DNA of 64,000 nt, from contig CP136063.1 in assembly GCA_032622095.1 (NCBI GenBank), positions 26,662,987-26,726,986 of the forward strand, written 5' to 3'. The first letter of the stretch is position 1. Each line of letters starts with the position of its first letter. Below, one piece after another: positions 1 through 11,494 of this stretch. A program made the position numbers and the translations under genes. The notes beneath the pieces were generated by a model. That model was not told the DNA's origin, ran no database searches, and worked only from the letters and a program-made list of their open reading frames with translations. This stretch comes from Siphonodentalium dalli. Its lineage: Eukaryota > Mollusca > Scaphopoda > Gadilida > Siphonodentaliidae.

Positions 1-127
1 ATGATTTGGTATAGCATACATTAAGCACACGCTTGTTCAATTAAATAAACAATATCAGCCTAAATTTTACTATATATCAGAAGCTACAATATTCAGAGTG
101 TGTAATAAACACAGAACAACACAGTTT

Positions 128-247
128 TGTGAACATGTTAACGTTATTGCACTTGTTTGTCGTGCCACTAGGTAAAACTCGAACCTCCGGTTCTCGTTTT
201 ACCATCGCGTCACAACAAACTTGTGCAATAACGTTAACACGTTCACA
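128..247. repeat. Foldback (long inverted repeat)
   Basis: About 58-bp arms face each other around a tiny loop. The left arm begins TGTGAACATGTTAACG and the right arm is its near-perfect reverse complement, ending CGTTAACACGTTCACA. A few mismatches show it is not brand new. It could be a foldback transposon remnant or a hairpin MITE. It contains no coding sequence. Confidence 0.85.
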
Positions 248-640
248 CACTTGTGTCGTTCTATCTATTAGTAATCAACCGTGATAATGGAAAAAGAAAC
301 TTTGCTGGCGCGTATTGTAATTTAATGTATGGAAATATCAGTTTTGCAAAGGCACCGCAGTCTAAGTTGCAGAAACTATTTGAAAATAGTAAGAAAGTCG
401 TATAAAAAATTGGAAATAAAGCACTCTATCGGCACTGAAACTGAATTATATATAACTACCATCAAACCGGCCTCTAACAACTATCCTCACCCAAAATATT
501 AGACGTAGTATACATCGTCGTATCAAATAATGTTAGAATTATTGTAGAAAACTCTAACAGTGGTGTCTATCTTACCTTGATTCTCCTCTGTTCATGTTTC
601 TTGTAAATTAAAAGAAATGCTCATACAACAAGGATTTCGA
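248..640. other. Non-coding AT-rich stretch with a dispersed repeat
   Basis: I see no gene here. Positions 271-345 (ATCAACCGTGATAATGGAAA onward) resemble 13920-13985, so this is part of a dispersed repeat. The remainder is unremarkable AT-rich sequence. Confidence 0.5.
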
Positions 641-739
641 CAGATACAACACAGACTAATCACATAATACTATAATCGTGTTTAGAGCACAATCCCATTG
701 TTACAATCGTTCCCTGATTTTTGGTAAACGACACCAATT

Positions 740-1560
740 CCCAAGGCTGGCGAAGGATTGTCCCATCGTTAGTGCCACCGCAGACGCTACGATTAAAATC
801 GTAAGTGGGGAAAATCGTAGGTGGAGAAATCGTAGCTTGCCCGCAGACGCTACGGTGCTGCGATGTTTGCAGCTACGATTTTATCCACGTGATCGATCAC
901 ATGATAGCAAAACGTTACACCACATTCTCCGCATTATGCAACTAAATACATATGCATGGCATGTATCTCAATTTTATAAACTAACAATTTGATGTTGAAA
1001 GTTCAAGTGAAATTGAATACGGTATATGTTTTATCTTGACAGTTTTGTACCTGTCAACTCAACAGGCTCAGCTGCCCCAATTGAATTTCAACAATTGCGG
1101 CAGCCCTCTACTCCTTGTCTGATATGTGGTATAGGCCTGGACTGCCTGCCGTGCCACATCTCCACCAATGTGGCCTCGTTTATGTAAGTGCAAGAAGTTT
1201 GTAAACTTTGCGCCATTTTTGAATGTTTTCTTTTCGTGGTATTTACAACATGACAAGTGCGACAGTGGTCATGTGACAGCTACGATCGCGCGCGTTGCCA
1301 AGGTCACGCCACGATTTTCCTGGTAAAATCAAACAGTGCTTGATTGCTACGATTTGGCTACGATATTGTCGTGGGCATGCGCATTGGATACTTCCTCCTG
1401 CGATTTTCCCCACGATTTTAATCGCAGCGTGTGCGGTGGCACTTAGGCATACGCAACTCATAACAGACAAATCGCACGGCTGCTTGAAAGTGGGACCAGT
1501 CCGTGTTGTTTCGGACATATCTATTCACATTCAACGCCGATCAGTTCATGTTAATCACGT
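740..1560. mobile_element. Non-autonomous element with inverted arms (CGTAGC/ATTTTCC-rich)
   Basis: The stretch around 768-815 (AGTGCCACCGCAGACGCTAC, then GATTAAAATCG and a GGGGAAAATCG motif) is the reverse complement of 1400-1445. Further out-of-order matches such as GCTACGATTT lie across 840-900 and 1280-1380. Inverted arms flanking a central AT-rich part suggest a MITE or foldback element. Short ORFs on both strands across it have no recognisable product. I could not define exact ends or a target-site duplication. Confidence 0.55.
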
Positions 1561-1692
1561 TGTTTGGTGTGGCTAACCGGCTATTGTTCAATCGCGGCCA
1601 GAACACAGATTGGGCGTCGTGGTCAAAACACGCTCAACGGCACATTTCCAGTTGAATGCATTATGTGAGATCAATTGTGCTCTAAGTCGGTC

Positions 1693-1773
1693 AGAGCACG
1701 AGAATAGTTCTTTACCAGAATAAATCTCGTCTTCGATTCGATTGATTCTGGTAAAGAACAATTCTTGTGCTCT
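1693..1773. repeat. Hairpin inverted repeat
   Basis: Arms of about 32 bp (left AGAGCACGAGAATAGTTCTT, right ending AAGAACAATTCTTGTGCTCT) enclose a short loop. They are nearly perfect reverse complements. This is probably another small foldback element. Confidence 0.8.
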
Positions 1774-1779
1774 AACCCT

Positions 1780-2800
1780 TACTTAAACCGGTCACTAATG
1801 GGGAGACTCCCAAATATTTTTTCTACCTCCCAGATTTCCGTGGGACTATTTTGTCTAACCCACCTTATTATTAGATCTCATATTGCATTGGCATGTGAAT
1901 GACACATTGACAACTAACCCACCGCATTAGCAGTGAATTCAATTGTTGTATACGATACCAGTTTCATGTTTCGCGCTTTAAATCGGTGATATTATTAGAT
2001 TAATTTAATAGCATGCATCAATTTAACTGACAGAGGTGAATATATTAAGACATTCAACTCTGATAGAGGGTGTAGAGGGACAGACTAAGGCAACTGGAGT
2101 CCATGCATGCACAAAATAGGACACTAAATTACAACCATTCATAACTAAAATAGTATATATATCAACACACACAACTAATAAAAGAAAAGTCTTCAGCACC
2201 GGTTCAGGTTCGGAATGGGGGGATTTGCTTCTTGCTGTGGTGGTATCCACCCCATGCACAGTATGCAAACACCTATTGTGTATGGGCATATGGTAATCTA
2301 CTTACAAACTCACAAACCCTACAAACGCTCTTCAGTGGAATTTCAGCATCCAAAAGTGGGTTGTAGGAGAGGGCTGACAGCCCTTTCAAATCTTCCCGGG
2401 TATCATCCCAAACTCCAACTTGCCTGGTAGAGGGTGTTATTGTAGCTCATGCGCGCCACCAACATGCATGAAGGGAAACGACTCCTGTGACCCGTCCATG
2501 TTACAGGATGTTAGTGTTACAGAAGGGAAAACGACCATTTAAATTTGGATCTTAAATCTTGGATTCCAACTGGAGATGTTAGCACTCACTGTTTTCCTGT
2601 CCACTGACACCACGCTCAGCCCTCTGCCGATACTGCATGTTCCTGGTGGGGGCATGGGGATCTGACAAAAAAATTAAAAGCTAATCACATATTCGTGTAA
2701 TGGACATTTCTGATGTTAATTACACCTAGAAAACGAAAGTGTTGAGTTCTACACAAGATATAGAGTATATCTTCATGACATTTTGTATTTAGTTTCTGGG
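1780..2800. other. No gene seen; contains one inverted member of the 55-kb repeat
   Basis: No ORF here looks real. Positions about 2350-2415 (GTGGGTTGTAGGAGAGGG, then CAAATCTTCCCGGGT and CCCAAACTCC) are the reverse complement of the repeat unit tandemly arrayed at 54.88-55.27 kb, so that unit is also dispersed. Confidence 0.5.
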
Positions 2801-2811
2801 CTATGCAATAA

Positions 2812-3055
2812 TAAATGTGAACCGAAGACCCCTGTCCGGAAACGGTTCCACCAATTAATATTGATTTAATGTCAATGTTTCGGGTATAATACATAAAACA
2901 TGTTGAGACAGTTTTTCGGCTTATTTTAGAACAGATCGGCTATAAAACTTCCGACGATCTCGCTTAGACATTCGGAGCGTAACAAGCGGGAGATCTCTAT
3001 CTTGTTATCACTCTACACCAAGCCAAAAAGGAAGATATTTTGCTCTGAAACATCA
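2812..3055 (+). mobile_element. Degenerate fragment of the TTAA MITE family
   Basis: GAAGACCCCTGTCCGGAAAC at 2823, followed by a TTAATATTGATTT motif, matches the subterminal part of the MITEs at 16218 and 21034. Later motifs (GATCTC around 2958 and 2993) are weakly similar to the element interior. No terminal repeats are preserved. Confidence 0.5.
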
Positions 3056-6000
3056 GTAATAAACCTTTCTAATATATATGTATAGACACACACTATACCC
3101 ACCCTCACTGCGTCAGTATAAACCTTTCTAATATACCTTTATGGACACACACTATAGCCACCCTCACTGTGTCAGTTTAAACCTTTCTAATATACATTTA
3201 TAGACACACACTATACCCACCCTTACTGTGTCACTATAAACCTTTCTAATATACCTTTATAGACACACACTATACCCACCCTTACTGTGTCAGTATAAAC
3301 CCTTCTAATATATATTTATAGACACACACTATACCCACCCTCACTGCGTCAGTATAAACCTTTCTAATATACCTGTATGGACACACACTAAACCCACCCT
3401 CACTTTGTTAGTATAAACCTTTCTAATATACCTTTATGGACACATACTATACCCACCCTCACGTTGTCAGTATAAACCCTTCTAATATACCTTTATAGAC
3501 ACACACTATACCCACCCTCACGTTGTCAGTATAAACCCTTCTAATATACCTTTATAGACACACACTATACCCACCCTCACGTTGTCAGTATAAACCATTC
3601 TAATATACATTTATAGACACACACTATACCCACCCTCACGTTGTCAGTATAAACCCTTCTAATATACCTTTATGGACACATACTATACCCACCCTCACGT
3701 TGTCAGTATAAACCCTTCTAATATACCTTTATAGACACACACTATACCCACCCTCACGTTGTCAGTATAAACCCTTCTAATATACCTTTATGGACACATA
3801 CTATACCCACCCTCACGTTGTCAGTATAAACCTTTCTAATATACATTTATAGACACACACTAAACCCACCCTCACGTTGTCAGTATAAACCTTTCTATTA
3901 TACCTTTATGGACACACACTATACCCACCCTCACTGTGTCAGTTTAAACCTTTCTAATATACATTTATAGACACACACTAAACCCACCCTCACTTTGTTA
4001 GTATAAACCTTTCTAATACACATTTATAGACACACACTAAACCCACCCTCACATTGTCAGTATAAACCTTTCTAAAATATACCTTTATGGACAAACACTA
4101 TACCCACCCTCACTGTGTCAGTTTAAACCTTTCTAATATACCTTTATAGACACACACTATACCCACCCTCACGTTGTCGGTATAAACCATTCTAATATAC
4201 CTTTATGGACAAACACTATACCCACCCTCACTGTGTCAGTTTAAACCTTTCTAATATACATTTATAGACACACACTAAACCCACCCTCACTTTGTTAGTA
4301 TAAACCTTTCTAATATACATTTATAGACACACACTATACCCACCCTCACGTTGTCAGTATAAACCTTTCTAAAATACCTTTATGGACAAACACTATACCC
4401 ACCCTCACTGTGTCAGTTTAAACCTTTCTAATATACCTTTATAAACACACACTATACCCACCATCACTGTGTCAGTATAAACCCTTCTAATATACATTTA
4501 TAGACACACACTAAACCCACCCTCACTTTGTTAGTATAAACCTTTCTAATATACATTTATAGACACACACTATACCCACGCTCACTGTGTCAGTATAAAC
4601 CTTTCTAATATACATTTATAGACACACACTACACACACCCTCACTGTGTCAGTATAAACCTTTCTAATATACATTTATAGACACATACTATACCCACCTC
4701 ACTGCGTCAGTATAAACCATTCTAATATACATTTATAGACACATACTATACCCACCCTCACTTTGTTGGTATAAACCTTTCTAATATACATTTATAGACA
4801 CATACTAAACCCACCCTCACTGTGTCAGTATAAACCTTTCTAATATACATTTATAGACACATACTATACCCACCCTCACTGTGTCAGTATAAACCTTTCT
4901 AATATACATTTATAGACACATACTAAACCCACCCTCACTTTGTTAGTATAAACCTTTCTAATATACATTTATAGACACATACTATACCCACCCTCACGTT
5001 GTCAGTATAAACCCTTCTAATATACATTTATAGACACATACTATACCCACCCTCACTGCGTCAGTATAAACCATTCTAATATACATTTATAGACACACAC
5101 TATACCCACCCTCACTGCGTCAGTATAAACCATTCTAATATACATTTATAGACACATACTATACCCACCCTCACTGTGTCAGTATAAACCTTTCTAATAT
5201 ACATTTATAGACACATACTAAACCCACCCTCACTTTGTTAGTATAAACCTTTCTAATATACATTTATAGACACATACTATACCCACCCTCACTGTGTCAG
5301 TATAAACCATTCTAATATACATTTATAAACACACACTATACCCACCCTCACTGCGTCAGTATAAACCCTTCTAATAAACCTTTATAGACACACACTATGC
5401 CATCCCTCACAGTGTCAGTATAAACCCTTCTAATAAACCTTTATAGACACACACTATGCCATCCCTCACAGTGTCAGTATAAACCTTTCTAATATACATT
5501 TATAGACACACTATACCCACCCTCACTGCGTCAGTATAAACCCTTCTAATAAACCTTTATAGACACACACTATACCCACCCTCACTGCGTCAGTATCAAC
5601 CCTTCTAATAAACCTTTATAGACACACACTATGCCATCCCTCACAGTGTCAGTATAAACCTGTCTAATATACATTTATGGACACATACTATACCCACCCT
5701 CACTGCGTCAGTATAAACCCTTCTAATAAACCTTTATAGACACACACTATACCCACCCTCACTGCGTCAGTATAAACCATTCTAATATACATTTATAGAC
5801 ACACACTATACCCACCCTCACTGCGTCAGTATAAACCATTCTAATATACATTTATAAACACACACTATACCCACCCTCACTGCGTCAGTATAAACCATTC
5901 TAATATACATTTATAAACACACACTATACCCACCCTCACTGCGTCAGTATAAACCATTCTAATATACATTTATAAACACACACTATACCCACCCTCACTG

Positions 6001-7092
6001 CGTCAGTATAAACCATTCTAATATACATTTATAAACACACACTATACCCACCCTCACTGCGTCAGTATAAACCATTCTAATATACCTTTATAGACACACA
6101 CTATACCCACCTCACTGTGCCAGTATAAACCTTTCTAATAAACCTTTATAGACACACACTATGCCATCCCTCACAGTGTCAGTATAAACCTGTCTAATAT
6201 ACATTTATAAACACACACTATACCCACCCTCACTGCATCAGTATAAACCATTCTAATATACATTTATAGACACACACTATACCCACCCTCACTGTGTCGG
6301 TATAAACCTTTCTAATAAACATTTATAGACACACACTATACCCACCCTCACTGCGTCAGTATAAACCATTCTAATATACATTTATAGACACACACTATAC
6401 CCACCCTCACTGTGTCAGTATAAACCCTTCTAATATACATTTATAGACACACACTATGCCATCCCTCACTGTGTCAGTATAAACCTTTCTAATATACATT
6501 TATAGACACACACTAAACCCACCTCACTGCGTCAGTATAAACCATTCTAATATACATTTATAGACACATACTATACCCACCTCACTGCGTCAGTATAAAC
6601 CATTCTAATATACATTTATAAACACACACTACACTCACCCTCACTTTGTTAGTATAAACCTTTCTAATATACATTTATAGACACACACTATACCCACCCT
6701 CACTGTGTCAGTATAAACCTTTCTAATATACCTTTATAGACACACACTATGCCATCCCGCACAGTGTCAGTATAAACCTGTCTAATATACATTTATAGAC
6801 ACACACTAAACCCACCCTCACGTTGTCAGTATAAACCTTTCTAATATACATTTATAAACACACACTACACACACCCTCACTTTGTTAGTATAAACCTTTC
6901 TAATATACATTTATAGACACACACTATACACACCCTCACTGTGTCAGTATAAACCTTTCTAATATAAGTTTATAGACACACACTATACCCCCTCACTTTG
7001 TCATTATAAACCCTTCTAATATACACGTATAGACACACACTATACCAACCCTCACTTTGTCAGTATCAACCCTACTAATATACATTTATAGA
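3056..7092. repeat. 59-bp satellite array, about 68 copies
   Basis: The unit is 59 bp, beginning TATAAACCTTTCTAATATAC and ending CACCCTCACTGTGTCAG. Variants occur at fixed positions (ACATTT/ACCTTT; TGTGTC/TGCGTC/GTTGTC/TTTGTTAG; ATACCC/AAACCC). Similar variants cluster, for example GTTGTC units around 3.4-3.9 kb and TGCGTC with AAACACAC around 5.8-6.1 kb, which implies local amplification of multi-unit blocks. Occasional units lose 1-4 bp. There is no coding capacity. The array lies left of the TTAA element. Confidence 0.97.
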
Positions 7093-7402
7093 CTCCACAA
7101 GAGATCTAAGACAACACCATTCAGTTCTTCTATTAAATAAAGAACATATTTACACAAAAAGGATATAATCCAAGAAAGCAGAGTAAAGTGCCATGGTGCA
7201 TGTATTCTGCACAACATTTGAAGTATCATAATATATTATATTCACAGTTGTTCCATGCACATGTGTACAATATCACCGCTCTATAATGTGCCTGTACAAT
7301 TATGTGAGTGCTCGCCGGTTAGTAAGACCACTTCCAGAGCACTTGTTATAATGGCTTATTCTGTCTTATGTATACAATCGCATTCTTATGTGCAAAAGTG
7401 CG
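7093..7402. other. Unique-looking spacer
   Basis: AT-rich sequence between the 59-bp satellite and the left end of the TTAA element. I see no gene or repeat in it. Confidence 0.5.
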
Positions 7403-7406
7403 TTAA

Positions 7407-7420
7407 AGTCGCCGTCGCGA
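7407..7420 (+). repeat. Left terminal inverted repeat of TTAA element
   Basis: AGTCGCCGTCGCGA, directly preceded by TTAA. It is the exact reverse complement of 13534-13547, and similarity continues for one or two more bases inward. Confidence 0.75.
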
Positions 7421-7833
7421 AGTTCATATTTTACCCATTTCCCCGCTTATTAGACCAACATAGTCGTTCTGAGAACGAAATTAATCGTCCCAAGATTAGC
7501 CGCTATCGATTCGCATTCCAGGAAATCCCCATTGCATGCACACAGCTCTAAACGCAAACAACAGCTTGGGTGTAATTTATTTTTGACCCGTGACGTCATA
7601 AATCACCTTGCGGCATTCTGTTGACATTGTGTTATCGAAATCGGTTTCTGCGTGGTTTTGTTTTAGTTCACAAACATGTTTCGTTTTCGTTGGAAATCGT
7701 GAATTCGGAATGGATTTATGTGTGTAATAAAATATTGAATAATACGACATGAATTATTCGCGTGGCCAACAGCTCCGGAGTAAATTCGTACATATTTGGA
7801 CGAAGTTCGTGTGTCACTGTGACTGTCAGAATA

Positions 7834-7915
7834 GGACCACAGTAGATCATGCCATGAATCTCTACTTCCGTGCCGCTGGAGTAGGTATTCGTGGCATGAT
7901 CTACATGTAGGTCCA
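7834..7915. repeat. Hairpin inside the TTAA element
   Basis: Imperfect inverted repeat: GTAGATCATGCCATGAAT on the left pairs with GTGGCATGATCTAC on the right, and the outer GGACC/GGTCC bases pair too. It may be a subterminal structural element or a small foldback. Confidence 0.7.
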
Positions 7916-8439
7916 CGGGAACTTCGAAATTTATTAACTTTCAACCTATTGTTGATATGAAATGCATGGGATACGTGACCGCTTTCGCAGATTTCTGCTT
8001 TCAAGTCCCACAAGAAGAGTACGAATTACGTTTATGGCTGAACTATCAGAAGGGCTTCTTGTGTGGCTATGCTGTCTACGTATCTGCATGTATCATCTTT
8101 GTGAAAATGATTTTAATATGATCAAACAGTGAAATACAGATCTATACAGTATACTATGGCTTCTTCCATTCGTTGAGTTGAAAAAGTAAATACTGGAGTG
8201 TTATTACGCTAAATAATATAATATCTATGTTCAGGGTAAACACACCAGCCCCTCCCAAAATGGGCCGCATCCTCAGCATTGTATGGGGTTCAAGTTTTTT
8301 TTCCCAATTTTCCTCCGACTCATTCTTTTTTATTATAATATACAAAAATGTGACAACAATAACGACCATAAAAAAGCGTTTTGCTTTAAAAATAGTGAAC
8401 AAAAGTCATTATTTTGTCATTTTATGCAGATTAGTTCCA

Positions 8440-9110
8440 TACATCACCTTCTCAGGAGAAGTCTATTTCTTGCCATTTCATGACTATAAAGCAAAATAAT
8501 CAATAAAACCCCCAAGATGATTTTTTGTCATGTAGGTCCTGGACTTCTTCCCTTCCTAGCCTGGACATCTTACCCCACCCAAACCCTGACTCAAACAACA
8601 TTTTCTCGGAAGAAGTTAATTTCTCATTGTTTCGTGACTATTTAAAGCAAAATAAGCAATAAAACCATGATTTTTCTCAAGTAGGCGCTGGTTGGGGGGG
8701 GGGGGGGCTACATCATGTTCTGGAATCTTCGTTTCATGACTTTATAAAGCAAAATAAGCAATGAAACCATGAGACAATTTTTTGTCATGTAGGTGCTGGG
8801 TTGTGGGTAGCTATCCAGACCTGGACATTTGAAAGAATGAAATTAAATAAAAACAAATTTAAATCTCAAAAGTCATTTTTCTCGCCATTTCAAGATCAAA
8901 TAATCAATTGTGTGATTAAAAAAATATGTCGCTTGGAAAAAAATATATTTTAATAAAAAAAAAAGGGAATTATAAAAAAAAACATTTTTCTGGCAATTTC
9001 AGGATCAAACTATGAAAAGTGGGGGGAAATTTGTCACTTAAAAATAAAAAAAATTTAAATAAAAACAAAGTTAAATATCAAACAATTTGGCCATTCCAGA
9101 GTCAAACGTT
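8440..9110. repeat. Tandem/inverted units with GACTCAAACAAC motif
   Basis: Units contain CCCTGACTCAAACAAC, a TTAATTTCTC stretch, CATGACTATAAAGCAAAATA and TTTTTGTCATGTAGG. The same blocks, mostly in reverse orientation (TTGAGTCAGGGTTTGG), recur at 10130-10910 and again in copy 2 at 49760-50400. Homopurine and poly-A runs (8935-9060) and an 11-14-bp G-run near 8695 interrupt them. Nothing here is coding. Confidence 0.6.
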
Positions 9111-9196
9111 ATCAAATGAATGAAATTATTTTCAGTCATATATGGGAGATGAAGATTAGGGAGATACATTGTAACAATAATCTATTAAGATTTCAT

Positions 9197-9628
9197 TCAT
9201 TTATTCATGCATTTCTCCAGCTCGGGCAAACGAAAGCCCCTGTAATTTCCACCATCATTTGGGAAAGCATACTGAAATTACTGATGCCATTCACAACACA
9301 CGATGGAAGAGGTCTGCAGTTATGCAAACCATGGTAGCCATAGCACCACCCAATAAACTGTCTATGCTATATGCCTGTATTTGTTGTGCAGAGGTCCATT
9401 AAACGGATGACTATACTGTTGCTGGTATCCTAACATGCAACTTCAAGTAGCCATGGGTCCAGGCACGCACTCCTGAAGGGGACAGTCTCCGTGATACACT
9501 TGAAGTGTCCTTCTTCCTATGAAATCGCTTTTGTCACTTCCTTTAGCTTGGTCTCAACTTTTTCAATCTCATGGCAACATCTGCACTCACAGGTAGTTTC
9601 CATCACTGTACATAGGCCGCATGAACAC
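9197..9628 (-). pseudogene. P2X7 ballast-like Cys-rich domain, exon 2, decayed (copy 1)
   Basis: Read on the minus strand after a CATTTCAG acceptor (exon begins 9628). It encodes a domain with CSCGLC, then CECRCCHEIEKVE, CITETVPFRS and a D-P-W motif. It continues with QFIGWCYGYHGLHNCRPLPS and ends with YRGFRLPELEKCMNK and a stop at 9197-9199. This order of Cys pairs, the PW motif, the R/GWC-G motif and a terminal Y-x-GF matches the intracellular zinc-binding ballast domain of P2X7 receptors, which also exists as stand-alone proteins in invertebrates. The exon is broken by an in-frame TAG near 9519 (S-E in copy 2), a 1-nt loss near 9432, a 2-nt loss near 9366 and a further frame change near the C-terminus. 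No receptor channel part (P2X ectodomain or TM) is nearby. The upstream partner exon is at 13126-13318. Confidence 0.78.
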
Positions 9629-9731
9629 CTGAAATGACAAGGGAAATACATTTATTATGGAACAACTCAGAGTTAACATTCAATTCCTCAATTTTGTTGA
9701 TGCAAACTTTGACAAATGTGTAACAAACTCG

Positions 9732-9939
9732 ACATACAGTAATGCCCTAAATAATCGACCCCTTAACCACATCAGAATTATAGGTATAGTTTCAGGATTC
9801 AGTTGGAAATATGGCTTGTGGAAATTCATCGGAAAGCTCTCATGAATGGCAACAAGTCATATTTCGGACTAAATCCTGAAAAGTTACCCACAGTTCTGCT
9901 GTGGTTAAGGGGTTGAATGTTTAGGTCATTGCTGTATGT
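9732..9939. repeat. Foldback in the intron of the P2X7-like gene (copy 1)
   Basis: Arms of about 95 bp: left ACATACAGTAATGCCCTAAA through ACCCCTTAACCAC, right ending GTGGTTAAGGGG and GCTGTATGT. Its counterpart in copy 2 is at 49231-49438. The structure predates the duplication because both copies share it. Confidence 0.85.
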
Positions 9940-10129
9940 TCTGATGAATGACAGTGGGCATGCGTCTGTCCGTCCACTTGTTCTCATGGATACATGCATC
10001 TTGGATAAGTTCCGCACAAATTTGTTATCAGAAGTTATACCTGCTGAATTGTTTACCAGGTATCTATTTCATTATCCAGTTTTGTTAATATCCCGTTTTA
10101 ACGATTCACAGCTTATACTATAGTAGTTT

Positions 10130-10915
10130 GTTTACCAGGTGTACATGATATCTCCCCTTTGCATCCCCCCTTTTTACTATTTTCAGTCTGTCAAATGCTC
10201 ACACCCACCGAGAATTCAACATACGACAAAATATAAATGTACACGTATTAATTTATTGCTTATTTATTTTTATGTTATAGTCATTAAATGGCGATAAATT
10301 AACATGTTACAAGTTGTTTGAGTCAGGGTTTGGGTGGAGAGGGGGGAATTAGATACCCAGGTCTGAATATCCCCCACACCCAGCATCTACATAAGAGTAT
10401 ATGACAAAAATAAACTAATTATTTTATTGCTTATATTGCCCTATAATGCTATATATCCATTAAAATTTTGATTGAGTCAGGATTTGGGCTGGGGAGAAAT
10501 TACACAGGCCTGAATATCCCTCCCCCCAAAAAAAGAAACCAACAGCTGCATATGAGACAAAAATATCTTATTATTTATCACTGACATGTACCGGTATATC
10601 GCTTTATATAGTCATGAAATGGCGAGAAATTAAAATTAATCGAGAAAAATTTCATTGAGTCAGGGTTTGGGGTGGGAGGGGGGAATACCGAGGCTTGAGT
10701 ATCTCTCGCCTTTTCATGAGTGTATGAAGCAAAATAAGCAACTTATAAAATAATAAATTCATTTTTGTCATAAGTAGCTGCTCGGTTGGGGAGTGGGGGC
10801 GATAATAAACCCGGGTATCTTTCTCCTGCCCCAAATACTGACTCAAACAACTTTTTCTTGGAAAGTTAATTTCTTTCCGTTTCATGACTATATATTCAGA
10901 AATAGCATACATTGG
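10130..10915. repeat. Degenerate tandem GAGTCAGG/GCCTGAATAT units
   Basis: Repeating blocks of about 140-190 bp contain GAGTCAGGRTTTGGG, a G-rich run, GGCCTGAATATC and CATGAAATGGCGAGAAATTA. They are partly inverted relative to 8440-9110. Corresponding blocks in copy 2 are at 49760-50400. Confidence 0.6.
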
Positions 10916-11494
10916 CATGTATAGACGGCAAGTCCACGCAAGATCTCAAGAAAATATGCAGAGATCTCAAGATAATATCGCGAGATACTAGTAATATGTT
11001 CAGAGCTTGAGATGCGCATGTCAGGAGCTCAAGATGTGTCGAGATAACAATTAACATGTTGAATATTCAACTTTCAAGACACTTTTTTTTCTTGGACAAT
11101 GTCACAAATCAAGAGTTAGCTAATTTTTGGCAAATTATTATTTATTATTTTAGCCAGTGCAATGTTACTGCAAACACTGTCTCTGATTGTGATAGTACTG
11201 ATACTAATAGCTGAAACCAATGTCAATCCGTGAGCAGCCATGGACTGGCAGTGGTCGAGTCCAGAATTTCAATACATCAAAAAATTGACATCTTTAGTAA
11301 AAAAAATACTACTAGTATATTTTTAGACTAACATTTCGGCAGACACATAACTTTTCCTTGAATTATATTTCATATTTCGATGTATTGAGTATGCGTAATG
11401 ATTATTACACATGTCCGCTCGTATAAACGGGGTTTTAGCTAGTATTTACATCAATTTTATTTTCACATGTTTTGCCAGTGACCGCGATATTTTT

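Noticed and set aside
3056-7092. CRISPR-like repetition
   Set aside because: Units are contiguous tandem satellites without unique spacers, and the DNA is clearly eukaryotic.
8154-8499. ORFs on both strands with hydrophobic stretches
   Set aside because: Low-complexity T/A-rich sequence inside the transposon. No domain or conserved counterpart.
9657-10123. ORFs conserved between the two element copies (e.g. 9657-9845, 49156-49344)
   Set aside because: They lie across the foldback in the intron of the P2X7-like gene. Similarity on both strands is due to the inverted repeat and duplication, not to selection on protein.
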